This document shows positions 1-10,603 of a stretch of DNA of 64,000 nt, piece after piece. A model generated the notes under the pieces. The model worked only from the letters and a program-made list of their open reading frames with translations. It was not told the origin of the DNA and searched no databases. Made by a program: the position numbers and the translations under genes. Position 1 is the stretch's first letter; each line of letters opens with the position of its first letter. This DNA comes from Zerene cesonia (lineage: Eukaryota; Arthropoda; Insecta; Lepidoptera; Pieridae), in assembly GCF_012273895.1 (NCBI RefSeq), contig NC_052124.1, positions 2,294,001-2,358,000 on the forward strand. The letters run 5' to 3'.

Positions 1-1828
1 CGCACGACCTGCTCGCCTACCTCGCCGAGGCGGACGTGTTCCTGTACGTCTTGTTCTATGAGCTGCATTGTAGATATGGACGTGGACGTGGACGTGGACG
101 TGAACGTGGACGTGGACGTGGACGTGGAAGTGGACGTGGACATAGACGTGGACGTGGACGTGGACGTGGACGTGGACGTGGACGTGGACGTGGACGTGGA
201 CGTGGACGTGGACGTGGACGTGGACATGAACATGGACATGCACATGGACATGCACATGGACATATCCGTACATAGACTAAGACATGACATGGATATGGAC
301 ATGGACATGAACATAGATAAACATTATTGTTCACGCGCAAGAACACTAACTAAAAAAAAAGACTGAACATTACAAAGTAGGAAATAAGAAAAACATTACA
401 CAGACACGACGATTTAAGGAGAACAGAAAAACATATCTATGTTGTATGGCTTTTGTTATTGTTAATGAATCACTGTGTATGTCTTCAATGTTTTGTATGA
501 TGTCGTGTCCACCAAATAAATGGTTTTTCTGAATGGTTTACTCAGGCTACCTTATCTCTATATGGGCTGATGATGATGATACCTATTATACTCAGCCTCC
601 CTTGTCCCCATATGGGCCGATGATGATGCAGCATCTTGTTTCGCAGGTACTGCGGTCACGGGGACGGGCTGTCGCGCGGGTGCGGTTCGGGGCCGGGGGC
701 GGGGGCCGGGGGCGGGGGCGGGGGCGGGGGCGGGGGCGCGGTGTGCGTGCTGGCGGGCTGCGGCTCGGCGCGGCTGGCCGGCGGGGCGGGCCGCGCGCCG
801 CCCGCCGCCGCGCACCACGCGCTGCACGCGGCGCGCTGGTGGGACGATACTATCAGCCGTTTTATTGACAGCCTAGGCGATTTATTGAATGACGCCGCTT
901 TATTGACGACCAGTAAATTTACTTGGAAGCAAACAAGTGTATTGCAGATATAACATTTAATTACGTGCAAATCATTGAAATGCAGATCTAAGGTGCACGT
1001 GCTGGTGAAAACCTTAATTGTGACATCGAAATGATGCGAGGCTGAAAAGTTAGGATAAATGAATGATCATTGAAGCAACCGCAAATTAATGTTTTTCATT
1101 AAATTCACTACTTGCAATTTTATCTATAACTAAACACTTGTTCATCCCCAGCCCCATGGTGGTGGGGATGCTGTGGGAGGTGACGGACCTGGAGGTGGAC
1201 AAGCTGGTGACAAGTCTCCTCGCGCTGGCGCTGCCCAGCTCCGCGCCGGCTGACTGGCGCCTCGTGGGCAAGGCTGCTTGGAGCCAGGGGCAGCTAGGTG
1301 AGTGTGCCTGACTGACTGACTTACTGATTTTACTGCTTACTTACTTTTTTTTTTTAATTTGTACAAATTACTAAATTTTCGTCGCTTGTATTTTGTTTTC
1401 AACCCTCTTCTATTAAATTCGCAATAAAGTAAATTCATTATCTTAAAATCGGGGGGAAAAAAGTTTTTTCAATTTATTTACGCATGTGAATTACATCACC
1501 ACAGCTCGAAACGGTGAAAGAAACCATCGCGAGGAAACCGACATGGTGGATTATGGCATCTACCATCATAGGAGGCCCGTGTCCCAGCAGTGGAAACATG
1601 CGTGGACTGATGATGATGATGATGATAATAATGTGATACGAAAATGTTGCTATTCGTTGATATTAAATTAATTATTATTTTTCAGACACAAACGTGGAAC
1701 AGAAATCGCAAATAACTTCAGAGAGGGACTTGCTCCGTGCTATATCGAAATCCAGAAATGCTACCAATTTCCTTATGATATCCACCAGTATTGTAGCAAG
1801 AGGCTTGCCAGTTCGAATCTCCGGTTGA
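1..1828 (+). CDS. Sse: Separase, C-terminal protease domain (partial, four exons)
   Basis: Separase is the caspase-like cysteine protease that cuts the cohesin kleisin subunit at anaphase. Four exons splice in phase: 3-43 (gene continues to the left), 647-838, 1152-1297 and 1686-1828, with stop TGA at 1826-1828. The first join restores the motif DVFLYCGHG, whose His (codon 657-659) is the catalytic one. The second catalytic residue is the Cys in VLAGCGSARL (codon 759-761). After the join at 838/1152 comes RCPMVVGMLWEVTD, the conserved block after the active site, and the protein ends GLPVRISG, as separases do with GLPV. The spacing between His and Cys is 34 residues, against about 26 in the human enzyme as I remember it, because of a glycine tract. 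The N-terminal part lies outside the window. Family identification is firm; the ortholog name is inferred. Confidence 0.93.
3..43 (+). CDS. Sse: Separase exon with strand leading to the catalytic His
   Basis: Read from base 3 this gives HDLLAYLAEADVFL plus two bases of the next codon. Donor GTACGT starts at 44. Splicing to 647 completes Leu and continues YCGHG. The 5' limit of this exon is outside the window. Confidence 0.85.
73..270 (+). repeat. (GGACGT)n hexamer array, grading into (GGACAT)n
   Basis: About 25 near-perfect hexamers begin 29 bases after the separase splice donor, inside the intron. The right end has turned into ATG-containing variants. All frames lack stops over most of the array, which explains long spurious ORFs of Gly-Arg, Val-Asp and Pro-Arg repeats. 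Confidence 0.95.
647..838 (+). CDS. Sse: Separase exon carrying both catalytic residues
   Basis: Acceptor TTTCGCAG ends at 646 and donor GTGGGA starts at 839; it enters and leaves in phase 2. It encodes YCGHGDGLSRG, then a Gly/Ala-rich tract, then VCVLAGCGSARLAGG. The exon is extremely GC-rich compared with its introns. Confidence 0.9.
690..738 (+). repeat. (GGGGGC)n array inside separase exon
   Basis: A G-rich hexamer repeat in the coding frame gives a run of ten Gly (codons 708-737) between catalytic His and Cys. Part of a broader Gly/Ala segment. Confidence 0.9.
1152..1297 (+). CDS. Sse: Separase exon with VVGMLWEVTD block
   Basis: Acceptor CATCCCCAG ends at 1151, donor GTGAGT starts at 1298. 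It encodes PMVVGMLWEVTDLEVDK, the most conserved separase block after the catalytic Cys, and ends in phase 1. Confidence 0.92.
1476..1632 (+). repeat. SINE family C, 5'-truncated copy
   Basis: 3' half of the tRNA-headed SINE seen in full at 15050-15359. Shared blocks are CATCACCAC, ACGGTGAAAG, ATCATAGGAGGCCCGTGTCC and the terminal (GAT)n run. It lies in the last separase intron. Confidence 0.75.
1686..1828 (+). CDS. Sse: Separase last exon
   Basis: Acceptor TTTTTCAG ends at 1685. It encodes DLLRAISKSRNATNFLMIST and ends GLPVRISG before TGA. Residue order and the terminal GLPV match other separases. Confidence 0.9.
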
Positions 1829-1974
1829 ATTCAATTTAGCGTTTCATCGAAATATATACAGCTGTTGTGAAGTTATGAAATTGATTTTTTTATTTCTGAA
1901 GTATCATTCCTTAAATAATACATTCTCACAAATATCACAAAGAAAAATTTGTATCACAAAATCTATCTATAAAA

Positions 1975-1980
1975 AATAAA
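1975..1980 (+). promoter_or_regulatory. Candidate separase polyadenylation signal
   Basis: AATAAA, 147 bases after the separase stop codon, in AT-rich sequence. It is the first canonical hexamer downstream of the stop. Confidence 0.45.
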
Positions 1981-2331
1981 CAACGAAATCTTATTTTCTT
2001 CATATCACCTATTTATAAATTATTCTCACTATTCAAAGGGTTCCCAAATATCCACGAATATATCTAAAATAAAAAATGGCAAATCCGTCTACCCATTTCC
2101 GAGCTTAAGCAAGACAGAGTAAAGGTAATTGATTATTTTATAAAAAGATGAGTATATCCCCAATTTTACACGCATCAAGTTTTCTAGTGTTTTGTAGTGC
2201 ACAGGCTTCACGTCTCTAATCTTTACGGATTGCCGACTTTAGAATGGAGTATGAAGAAAGGGTTGATGACGGGAATAAAGGGCGAAGCACTAGGAAGGGT
2301 AAGGAGAAGGAATACGGAATATTATTTGGAC

Positions 2332-2537
2332 CTAGCTGCGCCCCGCGGTTTCAGCCGCGTAAGTCTGCATCCCGTAGGAATATCGGGATAAAAAACCTAT
2401 AAATTATTCCAGTTGTCCAGCTGTCTTCGTACCAAATTTCGTTGCAATCGGTTCAGTAGTTTTTGCGTGAAAGAGTTACAAACACACACACACACACACA
2501 CACATCCAAACTTTCGCATTTATATTATAGGTAGGAT
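2332..2537 (-). mobile_element. Helitron-like element, family A (Lep1 type)
   Basis: On the + strand it reads CTAGCTGCGCCCCGCGG through to GTAGGAT. Its internal CA run is expanded. The base next to CTAG is C instead of A, so the insertion site has changed since integration. Confidence 0.8.
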
Positions 2538-3002
2538 GGGATAGGATAGATAGGATAATACAAACAATTTATTAATCCGTAAAATTTATTAAACTTTTTT
2601 ATATAATGCATACTTTACTAAACACTACGAATATATTATGCATGTATCTTAAATCACAATGAATGGTGTGTCTGTTTGCTTAGATTTTTGAGAATTAGGG
2701 GCTGTCTATAAATTATGACACACGAATTGGTATTTGTTTTTATTTATTTATTTATAATAATTAAAACGGTAACCTTTTTTTTGGAATTTCTTTTGTCACA
2801 CTTCGGTGATACCATGGTGATGCCACAGAATATAGTGATGCCCTAGCTTTAAAATGTCATGTAATTTGCGCATGACTCCAAGAAAAGAGGTAAACAGCCG
2901 TTGTTCTTAACAGATTTAGCCCAACTTAAATTACAGTTACGAATTAAATCGTTGTTTATTACCCTTTGTATATCTTTGCATTAAAATTAATTGTATTTAT
3001 CT

Positions 3003-3175
3003 AGTACTAGACGCTCCGATATCAAGATTCCTGTTTTATCCAAAGGGAGCATTTAGTCGGAATAAAAACTATCCTATCACCCAAGTAAGCTCGCACCCTT
3101 TCTGTATACGAAATTTCATCAAAATCCCTTCAGTAGTTTCAGCGTGATTGAAGGGCAAAAATCCAAACAAACATT
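3003..3175 (-). mobile_element. Degenerate Helitron-like element, other family
   Basis: Starts ACTAGACGCTCCG and shares the internal block GAAATTTCATCAAAATC and CAGTAGTTTCAGCGTG with the Helitron-like families, but the interior is unlike family A. The 5' end is not clear. Confidence 0.45.
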
Positions 3176-3303
3176 AATGATATTAGTGTGAAGTGTGTTT
3201 CACAAGCCTTAATCCTACGGTTAGTAAGAAACATTTTAAATCGCTACTGTACGTTTGAAAGAAAAACAGGATTATAAAATTATAGCATCAGATTGTTAAA
3301 CAT

Positions 3304-3710
3304 CTACTTTCGACCATGTGCCCGAAAAGAGCACAGCAACACGCGACCGTCTTTCTCAAGGACGAAGCAACTACCAAAGTCATCCGTGAACGAAATAAGT
3401 CTCGTATCGCCCTCTTGCCCTAGCGTTATATTGTATCGGCTAGAAGACGACCTCATGGTACTATTCGCTTGATCCACATACGCAGACGGTGGGTCAGTGG
3501 CATGCTTAAAAATATGGTAAGCGGCGGAAACCTTTCCACCGAATTTTATCTTATTGGATCGTATAGCTTCTATCAACTTGTCATTTGGTAGTCCTTTCTC
3601 TAGCGCCGTCACACCTACCATGTCGTTATTTTCGACGATTGAAAATAATTCGTTCAGTTTTTGTTTCATCGCTGTTGGATCACGAAAGGCTTCCTCGCTC
3701 GCTTGTTGTC
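3304..3710 (-). CDS. DUF4781-like gene, exon 2 (C-terminal domain)
   Basis: Codes for about 135 residues ending CSFRAHGRK. It contains KFGGKVSAAYHIFKHA followed later by DGRVLLCSF. The spaced His residues and the small alpha then beta pattern recall bacterial RNase-type effector domains, but this is only an impression. No polyA hexamer is obvious just after the stop. Confidence 0.75.
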
Positions 3711-6298
3711 CTGTTGATATATGAAAATATTCAATTTATAATAGCTGGAAAATTTTACATATAGTAGATATGTAGTGTGAGTGTGTGTATATAGAGTGTA
3801 GGTATCCCTTAAGTTTATGATACTAGTATTATTAGTAACTAGCTGCGCCCCGCGGTTTCACCCGCGTAAGTCCGTATCCCGTAGGAATATCGGGATAAAA
3901 AGTTGCCTATATGTTATTCCAGTTGTCCAGCTGTCTACGTACCAAATTTCATTGCAATTAGTTCGGAAGTTTTTGTGTGGAAGAGCAACAAACACATACA
4001 TCCTTACAAACTTTCGCATTTATAATATTAAGTAGGATATTATATCTGTGTAATATTAGTAATAGTGGTGTTCAAATAATATTAGTAATATAATTTATAC
4101 GTACTTTTCCAGACACTTTTCTTTGCATTACGAGGGAGCTGTTTCGCGCCAGTTCGCAGATCATTCTCAATGTTAGCCATGGCATCATCGATGTATGTCA
4201 TGACGAATTCACAGTACGCGACCAATTCGCTGACATTTTTAGGCTGCATCTCAGCAACAAATTTCACCATGTTTCCCATATACGCATCCGCTTGGTGCGT
4301 CTTTACAGCCGTTTTGAATGTATACAATCTGTCTTTTTCGTGCGGAAGTAGCTGTGACTTTGCAATATCGCTCAGCTTGTTGTACCCATTTACAATTTTT
4401 GTCACAAATTCAATACTTTCCTTTCTGTGGATTTCGAAGCGTAGCCGATATTCGGACACGCAGAGTTTGACTACTTCAGCGGGTAACTTGCTGGTTGTGG
4501 TACAGTGCTCAGGCTTAAGATTACCAACAAGTTTAATCATTGACTCACATGCAGCAGATGGATAAGTCAATAACGTCTTTACGCTGACCTGCAATTGACT
4601 GTTCAGGGTGACAATGGAGTGGCCACCTTTGTGGATTCCAGTTACAGAACATAGAGTGAATAGCCCGCGGCTCTGAAGCGTTAGTAGCTCGGGCACAGAC
4701 CACTGGTGTGTCGTGCTAGTATCTATTTTACTTAAATGTTCACCAAAAAATCGTATCAATGAAGCTGATAATTCTGGCATTTGCGTTATTCGGATTGGTG
4801 GAGCACTTCCCAACACTAAGTTACCACCGCTTAACCTGATATCACTTCCGGTTCCGGAAAAATTTAATTCAGTATTCGATTGCCACATCCTCAGCACCAG
4901 TTCTAGTGTGTCTTGCTTATTTAAGTTTGTTGCTGTTGACACTTTTCTAAGCCCGGAAAGAAGTCTTAAGTCGTCTCGAATAAAATTGCGTAAACTCGCA
5001 AAAGCCTCAATTTGCTCTGGGCTCATGTTAGCCAAAGTATCGTAATATTGCAAGCCATCGATCAAAAATTGGGAATATTCTTGTATAGATATGTTCTTTT
5101 GCGATGCTGATATGAATTGCCGTAAAAGATTTCCGTCATTCTGAACTCTATTTCTTATCTCCTTTAATTCGTTTTGTTGTTCAGGTGATAACTCTTTGCT
5201 TATCTGATCAAAAGCTTGGTTGTGAGCTTCTGCAATTATTGTGTTGGCTGTCTTATAGGAGTAGACACCTTTAGTCCAGAACGCTATCGACGCTACATGA
5301 AACAGAACGTCTACTGGTGATAATTTGTCATAATTGACGGCCAAGTATACCGTATTGTTAATAATGGCTATTGTGCTGATAGTGAGATTTGTCCCATTAG
5401 CTACGTTTGTTAATATTTTCAATGCGCTTGATATTTCTCGACCACGTGCCGCCAATGATGTTAATCTCATAGTCGCACCCATAGCACCGAAGCTTGCAAT
5501 GTTAGCAGCAACACCTAGCCACAGCATTCGAGATTCCGAGTCCGTAAATGGATTAATAGATTCACCATGCGTCGCTTTATCTATTAATTGATTCGAAGCT
5601 CTTCCGGTGCCCCATAGTGCGCTTGCAACACCCACTACCACCAAGGGAGTCGCGAGACCACCACTAGCAAATAGTAAACCCACCCCTGATGATATACCTG
5701 CAACTGCACTGACGGTATCAACGGTCCTTGCTGCCTTTGATCCCAACCTTGCTGAGGGTGTATCTCTAACAAAGCAATGGGAATAGTTATAATTAGGTCT
5801 ATATTCTAGACGAAGTCGATTGGGAAAAAGCATTTTGCATGGAGGTAATTTACTATTGTCGTACCAGTCATCAAAACTCTTGTAATACCTTCCTGCATTA
5901 TCTACGTAGTATTTTTGGGAATTCGTATGTCTATGCACTCTAAATATCGGTAGTTCGTATAGTTTTTTTTCATAGTACAATTCAACAGGTATTACTGTCA
6001 CATAATTTGTTTCATCTCCACTACAACAACGTTGAATTGTTTCAGCTATCGCGTTTATAGCTTCCAATGATTTACCCTCGAAGAAAACTAAGTCACCGCG
6101 GAGGGCTCGCTCCATTTCCCGTTCCGACCAGGTGGTTGGATCGCGGATCGGCAGCCCCATAGCCATGCCGATCGTATTCAACAGCTCTGTTCCTCCAATG
6201 AGTTGCGGTTCATCGCCCTTTCCTTCGCCACCTCTGTGTAAATATTTATCCACATTGTCAATAGCTACACTAATCCATTTATCTTCGTCGACATCCAT
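3304..6298 (-). CDS. DUF4781-like insect protein, two exons, 866 aa
   Basis: Exon 1 runs 6298-4105 and exon 2 runs 3710-3304, both on the - strand. Donor GTACGT follows 4105 in phase 1 and acceptor ATCAACAG precedes 3710; the join keeps the frame, giving 866 residues. Start ATG at 6298 has an in-frame TGA just upstream. The N-terminal half has YVTVIPVELYYEKKLYELPI (about 99-118), YYVDNAGRYYKSFDDWYDN and, after a hydrophobic stretch (about 195-230), GRASNQLIDKATHGESI. This order resembles the insect DUF4781 family as I remember it; I cannot verify that here, and its function is not known. The middle is helical and polar. There is no N-terminal signal peptide. Exon 1 is one uninterrupted 2.2 kb coding block, unusual beside the short exons of the neighbours. 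Confidence 0.75.
3839..4038 (-). mobile_element. Helitron-like element, family A
   Basis: Near-complete copy sitting in the single intron of the DUF4781-like gene. It has CTAG at 3839-3842 flanked by A on the left, and 5' TCCTACTTAATATTA at its right end. Confidence 0.85.
4105..6298 (-). CDS. DUF4781-like gene, exon 1
   Basis: Codes for residues 1-731 plus one base. Reading on past the donor would add only eight codons before a stop, so both the strong GTACGT donor and the in-frame acceptor 394 bases downstream favour splicing. Confidence 0.8.
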
Positions 6299-6340
6299 TT
6301 TTACTTTTCAATTAAAGATCTTTCTTGCTACACAAATTCT

Positions 6341-6859
6341 CTAAAACCACCACCAGTGGGCCTTTAACAAACCTGAAGGCTTTTCTTTAAAGTCGGGACG
6401 GTGTCCCGTCTCAATCCACAACTTAAGACACTTATCAAATTCATCAACTTCACCCAACTCTTCAAGATCTTTTAATACTTTGTCAAAATCACTGTTTATA
6501 TTAGAAAACCCTTTCATCAGAACATCGATTCCGGATCGGACTTTGCAAATATCGTCAGCACAACCGACTAAATCCAAATTGATGCGAGAATTAGGATAGA
6601 GTGTGATAAAACTTTCTAGCCAGCCTTTGTTGTTTGTGATTTTCTCAATTACTTCCGTAGCTTTGCTATTTGTTCTAAGTGCTGCGTATTTCCAGGACAC
6701 ACTATGACCAAGGTTGAAGAGTTCTTCAAATATATCCTCTCCTCTTCGGAACCAGTTGGTGACACGGATTCCTTTGATCTCTTTAGGCTCACGTTCAAAT
6801 TTAGCAAGAAGCTCAATTAATTTAACCAAGTGTTTCATACACATTTCCGACCCCATAAC
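6341..6859 (-). CDS. 3' exon of an unrecognised protein (about 172 codons)
   Basis: Acceptor CATTTGCAG precedes base 6859 and the frame runs to TAG at 6341-6343, ending KAHWWWF. The first ATG inside the exon is at 6856, so this may be the whole protein (171 aa) after a noncoding exon, or the end of a longer one whose other exons are to the right, possibly in the N gap. It is acidic and helical, with IRVTNWFRRGEDIFEELFN and KVRSGIDVLMKGF. I recognise no family. Its stop is 42 bases before the start of the DUF4781-like ORF; an alternative splice could join the two. Confidence 0.55.
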   Translation of the reverse strand, partial: VMGSEMCMKHLVKLIELLAKFEREPKEIKGIRVTNWFRRGEDIFEELFNLGHSVSWKYAALRTNSKATEVIEKITNNKGWLESFITLYPNSRINLDLVGCADDICKVRSGIDVLMKGFSNINSDFDKVLKDLEELGEVDEFDKCLKLWIETGHRPDFKEKPSGLLKAHWWWF

Positions 6860-7271
6860 CTGCAAATGACAAGAATTCTTTTATAAAACTGTCTTACAAT
6901 AATATACTTATTATTATTCTTCTTACGATACCAATACAGTATAGTTTTATGTTATCTGTGCCAATACTAATATAATAAAGCTGAATAGCTTGTTTGTTGG
7001 ATTGAACGCTCTTATCTCAGGAACTATTGGTTCGAATTGAAAAATTATTTTTGCTGTGAACAGGTACATTTGTCGAAGATATATATGACAGTTTTTATTG
7101 TATTATACCTATCCTAGTTAACATCACTAATATGATAGACCAATACGAGAGGTACCGGAATGAAAAGTGATCAAAGAATAATGTAGTGTAATCTACTAAC
7201 TGAAATAATTTCGGATGTCGGTGGCTTCTCCCTTTAAATTATGTTACAGTAAATTTTGTCTCCCTCATGTC

Positions 7272-7326
7272 ACCCTCATAGGAGGCCTTTGTCCCAGCAG
7301 TGGGAACATATATGGGCTGATGATGA
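7272..7326 (+). repeat. SINE family C, 3' tail only
   Basis: CCCTCATAGGAGGCCTTTGT, CAGCAGTGGGAAC and GGGCTGATGATG, the diagnostic SINE C 3' end. Confidence 0.75.
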
Positions 7327-8040
7327 ATGAATGAAATTTTGTCTTAGTGTGTAGTAATTTTATGGGTAGGCGTGTTGAATGGCGTGTGCGGGCGCGCGCG
7401 TGTTAGTGTGTGTGTGTATGTGTGTGTGGGTCTGTTTGGGTATGCACAATTAACGTATAAGTGATGAGAGCTAATGTTTGAGTGTACGTGCATATAGTTT
7501 CAGTCACACAATATAAAACACAGTATCAGTACAATTTATTTAGATAACAAATGTGTAAGCTGTGGAAGTCCTTACATTTAATTGTTTATTCATTTACAAA
7601 TGAAAGAATTTTTCTAATTGGACCCGTAGTTACTGAAATAAGCTATGTTCAAGCATTATCTATCATTCTAACAGTTAACTGATATAGCTTAACACGAGGC
7701 TATCCAGAAGCTATGCAACGAGCCATGTAAAACACTGCCAAAATTAATAAACAATATATTGTAAACATTTTACAGTCGTTTGTTAGAGTTATGTGTTATG
7801 CAAGTGTAAACCCAAAGATAATTTTAACATCAAACGCATAATATGTCCTTAACGACCTTGAGGCATATACATAAATAAATGCTACGTTTGAACAGACGAA
7901 TGATAATAATAGATAAGTAATCTTAAGTGTGGCGGTTCGCTTGGTAATTGCTATTTGAGGCTTATGGATAAATTGCTTAGAGATTATGCATCTTTATATT
8001 GACGCATTAGTTTGTACGTAACAAGAGCTTTATGAACATT

Positions 8041-8237
8041 ACTAGCTGCATCCCGGTTTCACCCGCGTAAGTCCGTATCCCGTAGGAATATCGGGATAAA
8101 AAGTTGCCTATATGTTATTCCAGTTGTCCAGCTGTGTACGTACCAAATTTCATTGCAATCGGTTCGGTAGTTTTTGCGTGAAAAAACAACAAACACACAC
8201 ACCTTACAAACTTTCGCATTTATAATATTAGTAGGAT
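8041..8237 (-). mobile_element. Helitron-like element, family A
   Basis: ACTAGCTGCATCCCGG at the left and AATATTAGTAGGAT at the right. The hairpin near the CTAG end is damaged by loss of bases from the CGCGG stem. Confidence 0.85.
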
Positions 8238-8557
8238 AGAATTTGTTGTATCATAAACAGGAAAATATGTAAACAGTTTGTTTGTTACAAATAAACTTCC
8301 AAAGGAGACCGACTTTGAAGTTTTACTACTAGCAGAAGCTTGATACATTGAGCGTGTCTGACATCGCAATGTTTTTTACGATCTGTTCCGGGCAAAGCTG
8401 ATTGGGTGACCATTAATAATTATTACTTACAAAAAAGGTCTCCTAGGACTTTGGGGAGGAACCATTCCACATTGCCAGGTTAAACCCACGGAGCTATTAT
8501 ATTATCTGTGCACGGAACTATCGCGTTACTACACCAAAAAAAAAGCTACAGTCGAAT

Positions 8558-8628
<71 letters not shown>

Positions 8629-8632
8629 TTAA
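8558..8632. repeat. (TTTA)n microsatellite
   Basis: About 18 uninterrupted TTTA units, 280 bases before the assembly gap. It yields an artefactual IYLFIYLF peptide. Confidence 0.95.
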
Positions 8633-8913
8633 TAATGAATTTCCAACAAAGGACACAGTTCACATTTTCAAAAAAGCCTGCCACATTCATAGATTACTGC
8701 ACCTTCAATTATAGGAAATTACAACATTCACGTTAACGTCAAGTGTGATAGAACAAAAATAATATTAAAGAATTAACAAAACAAAAACTTTGTGTGATAC
8801 ATTAGTTAAATTAAAATTATACAAATTGAAAATACTATAATACAAATTGAAAATTAATTACCGGCTATTGCCTTAATAATTGCAGATCGGAACTTCGCTA
8901 TCGATTGACTAAA

Positions 8914-9913
8914 NNNNNNNNNNNNNNNNNNNNNNNNNNNNNNNNNNNNNNNNNNNNNNNNNNNNNNNNNNNNNNNNNNNNNNNNNNNNNNNNNNNNNNN
9001 NNNNNNNNNNNNNNNNNNNNNNNNNNNNNNNNNNNNNNNNNNNNNNNNNNNNNNNNNNNNNNNNNNNNNNNNNNNNNNNNNNNNNNNNNNNNNNNNNNNN
9101 NNNNNNNNNNNNNNNNNNNNNNNNNNNNNNNNNNNNNNNNNNNNNNNNNNNNNNNNNNNNNNNNNNNNNNNNNNNNNNNNNNNNNNNNNNNNNNNNNNNN
9201 NNNNNNNNNNNNNNNNNNNNNNNNNNNNNNNNNNNNNNNNNNNNNNNNNNNNNNNNNNNNNNNNNNNNNNNNNNNNNNNNNNNNNNNNNNNNNNNNNNNN
9301 NNNNNNNNNNNNNNNNNNNNNNNNNNNNNNNNNNNNNNNNNNNNNNNNNNNNNNNNNNNNNNNNNNNNNNNNNNNNNNNNNNNNNNNNNNNNNNNNNNNN
9401 NNNNNNNNNNNNNNNNNNNNNNNNNNNNNNNNNNNNNNNNNNNNNNNNNNNNNNNNNNNNNNNNNNNNNNNNNNNNNNNNNNNNNNNNNNNNNNNNNNNN
9501 NNNNNNNNNNNNNNNNNNNNNNNNNNNNNNNNNNNNNNNNNNNNNNNNNNNNNNNNNNNNNNNNNNNNNNNNNNNNNNNNNNNNNNNNNNNNNNNNNNNN
9601 NNNNNNNNNNNNNNNNNNNNNNNNNNNNNNNNNNNNNNNNNNNNNNNNNNNNNNNNNNNNNNNNNNNNNNNNNNNNNNNNNNNNNNNNNNNNNNNNNNNN
9701 NNNNNNNNNNNNNNNNNNNNNNNNNNNNNNNNNNNNNNNNNNNNNNNNNNNNNNNNNNNNNNNNNNNNNNNNNNNNNNNNNNNNNNNNNNNNNNNNNNNN
9801 NNNNNNNNNNNNNNNNNNNNNNNNNNNNNNNNNNNNNNNNNNNNNNNNNNNNNNNNNNNNNNNNNNNNNNNNNNNNNNNNNNNNNNNNNNNNNNNNNNNN
9901 NNNNNNNNNNNNN
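8914..9913. other. Assembly gap (1000 N)
   Basis: Exactly 1000 N. The round number suggests a placeholder length, not a measured one. Open frames across it are artefacts. Confidence 0.99.
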
Positions 9914-10380
9914 AGTGCACTTTAAACTAGTAAATTTAATTTAATAAACGGGAGCAAATTATACACACTGTTTCTAACGTTCGTTCGAATTTTTACTTTT
10001 TGGGAACTTGCCTCGTTTTCACGTTAGGTTGCGTGAAAATTCGGTTTAAAATTATAGTTGTTAGCGCTTTATACAAACATAGATTACATTTGCTTTTCTA
10101 AATTCGGATGTTTATTTACAAAGCACGTACGCAAGATACTCTCAACTTGCATTTATAATAGGCTTGTTGACGCCCGCGATTCCGTCGATTGTGTTTATAT
10201 TTTGTTTAGACACAAAATTATATTAAATAATAAGATGCATCATTTGTCTTTATTTATATTTTTAATGACTTAGTAATTGCCAAATAGAATATGTGCCTAC
10301 ATAATTATGTTTCTTGGCGTGAAAATGGCGTTATTGTTTATTAATTTTAATTATTTAAGAAGATTTTGACAATATTTTTT

Positions 10381-10603
10381 ACTAGCTACGCCACGCGTTT
10401 TCACCCGCGTAATTCTGTATCCCGTAGGAATATCGGGATAAAAAGTTGCCTATGTGTTATTCTAGTAGTCCAGCTATCTACGTATCAAATTTCATTGCTA
10501 TCGGTTCAGTATTTTATTACGTGAAAGAGTAACAAACATCCACACAAACATACATCCATCCATACTTACATGAAAGTTTGTACGTTTACAATATAAGTAG
10601 GAT
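10381..10603 (-). mobile_element. Helitron-like element, family A
   Basis: Slightly long copy (223 bp) because of an expanded CATACATCCATC segment near the 5' end. Confidence 0.8.

Larger units (their letters stand above)
1829..3303. other. Tail-to-tail intergenic region between separase and the DUF4781-like gene
   Basis: Holds the candidate polyA signal at 1975, a Lep1-type Helitron-like copy (2332-2537) with a CA microsatellite near 2486-2505, and a degenerate Helitron-like 3' end at 3003-3175. The rest is AT-rich and I see no coding signal in it. Confidence 0.6.
6860..8913. other. Repeat-bearing region with no recognised gene
   Basis: Holds a decayed family B Helitron-like piece (about 6968-7110), a SINE C tail (7272-7326), a GT/GC-rich simple stretch (7380-7435), a family A element (8041-8237) and a TTTA microsatellite. 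I see no coding exon, though upstream exons of the 6341-6859 gene could be here. Confidence 0.5.

Noticed and set aside
36..366. Long frames of Gly-Arg, Val-Asp and Pro-Arg repeats
   Set aside because: They are readings of the (GGACGT)n array in the separase intron and have no coding support.
558..970. Antisense frames over separase exon 2
   Set aside because: They arise from the GC-rich coding exon; the sense strand has the catalytic motifs and splice sites.
4170..6344. Several + strand frames of 70-131 codons
   Set aside because: All are shadows of the 2.2 kb - strand exon of the DUF4781-like gene.
8898..9930. 340-codon frames on both strands
   Set aside because: They cross the run of N and mean nothing.
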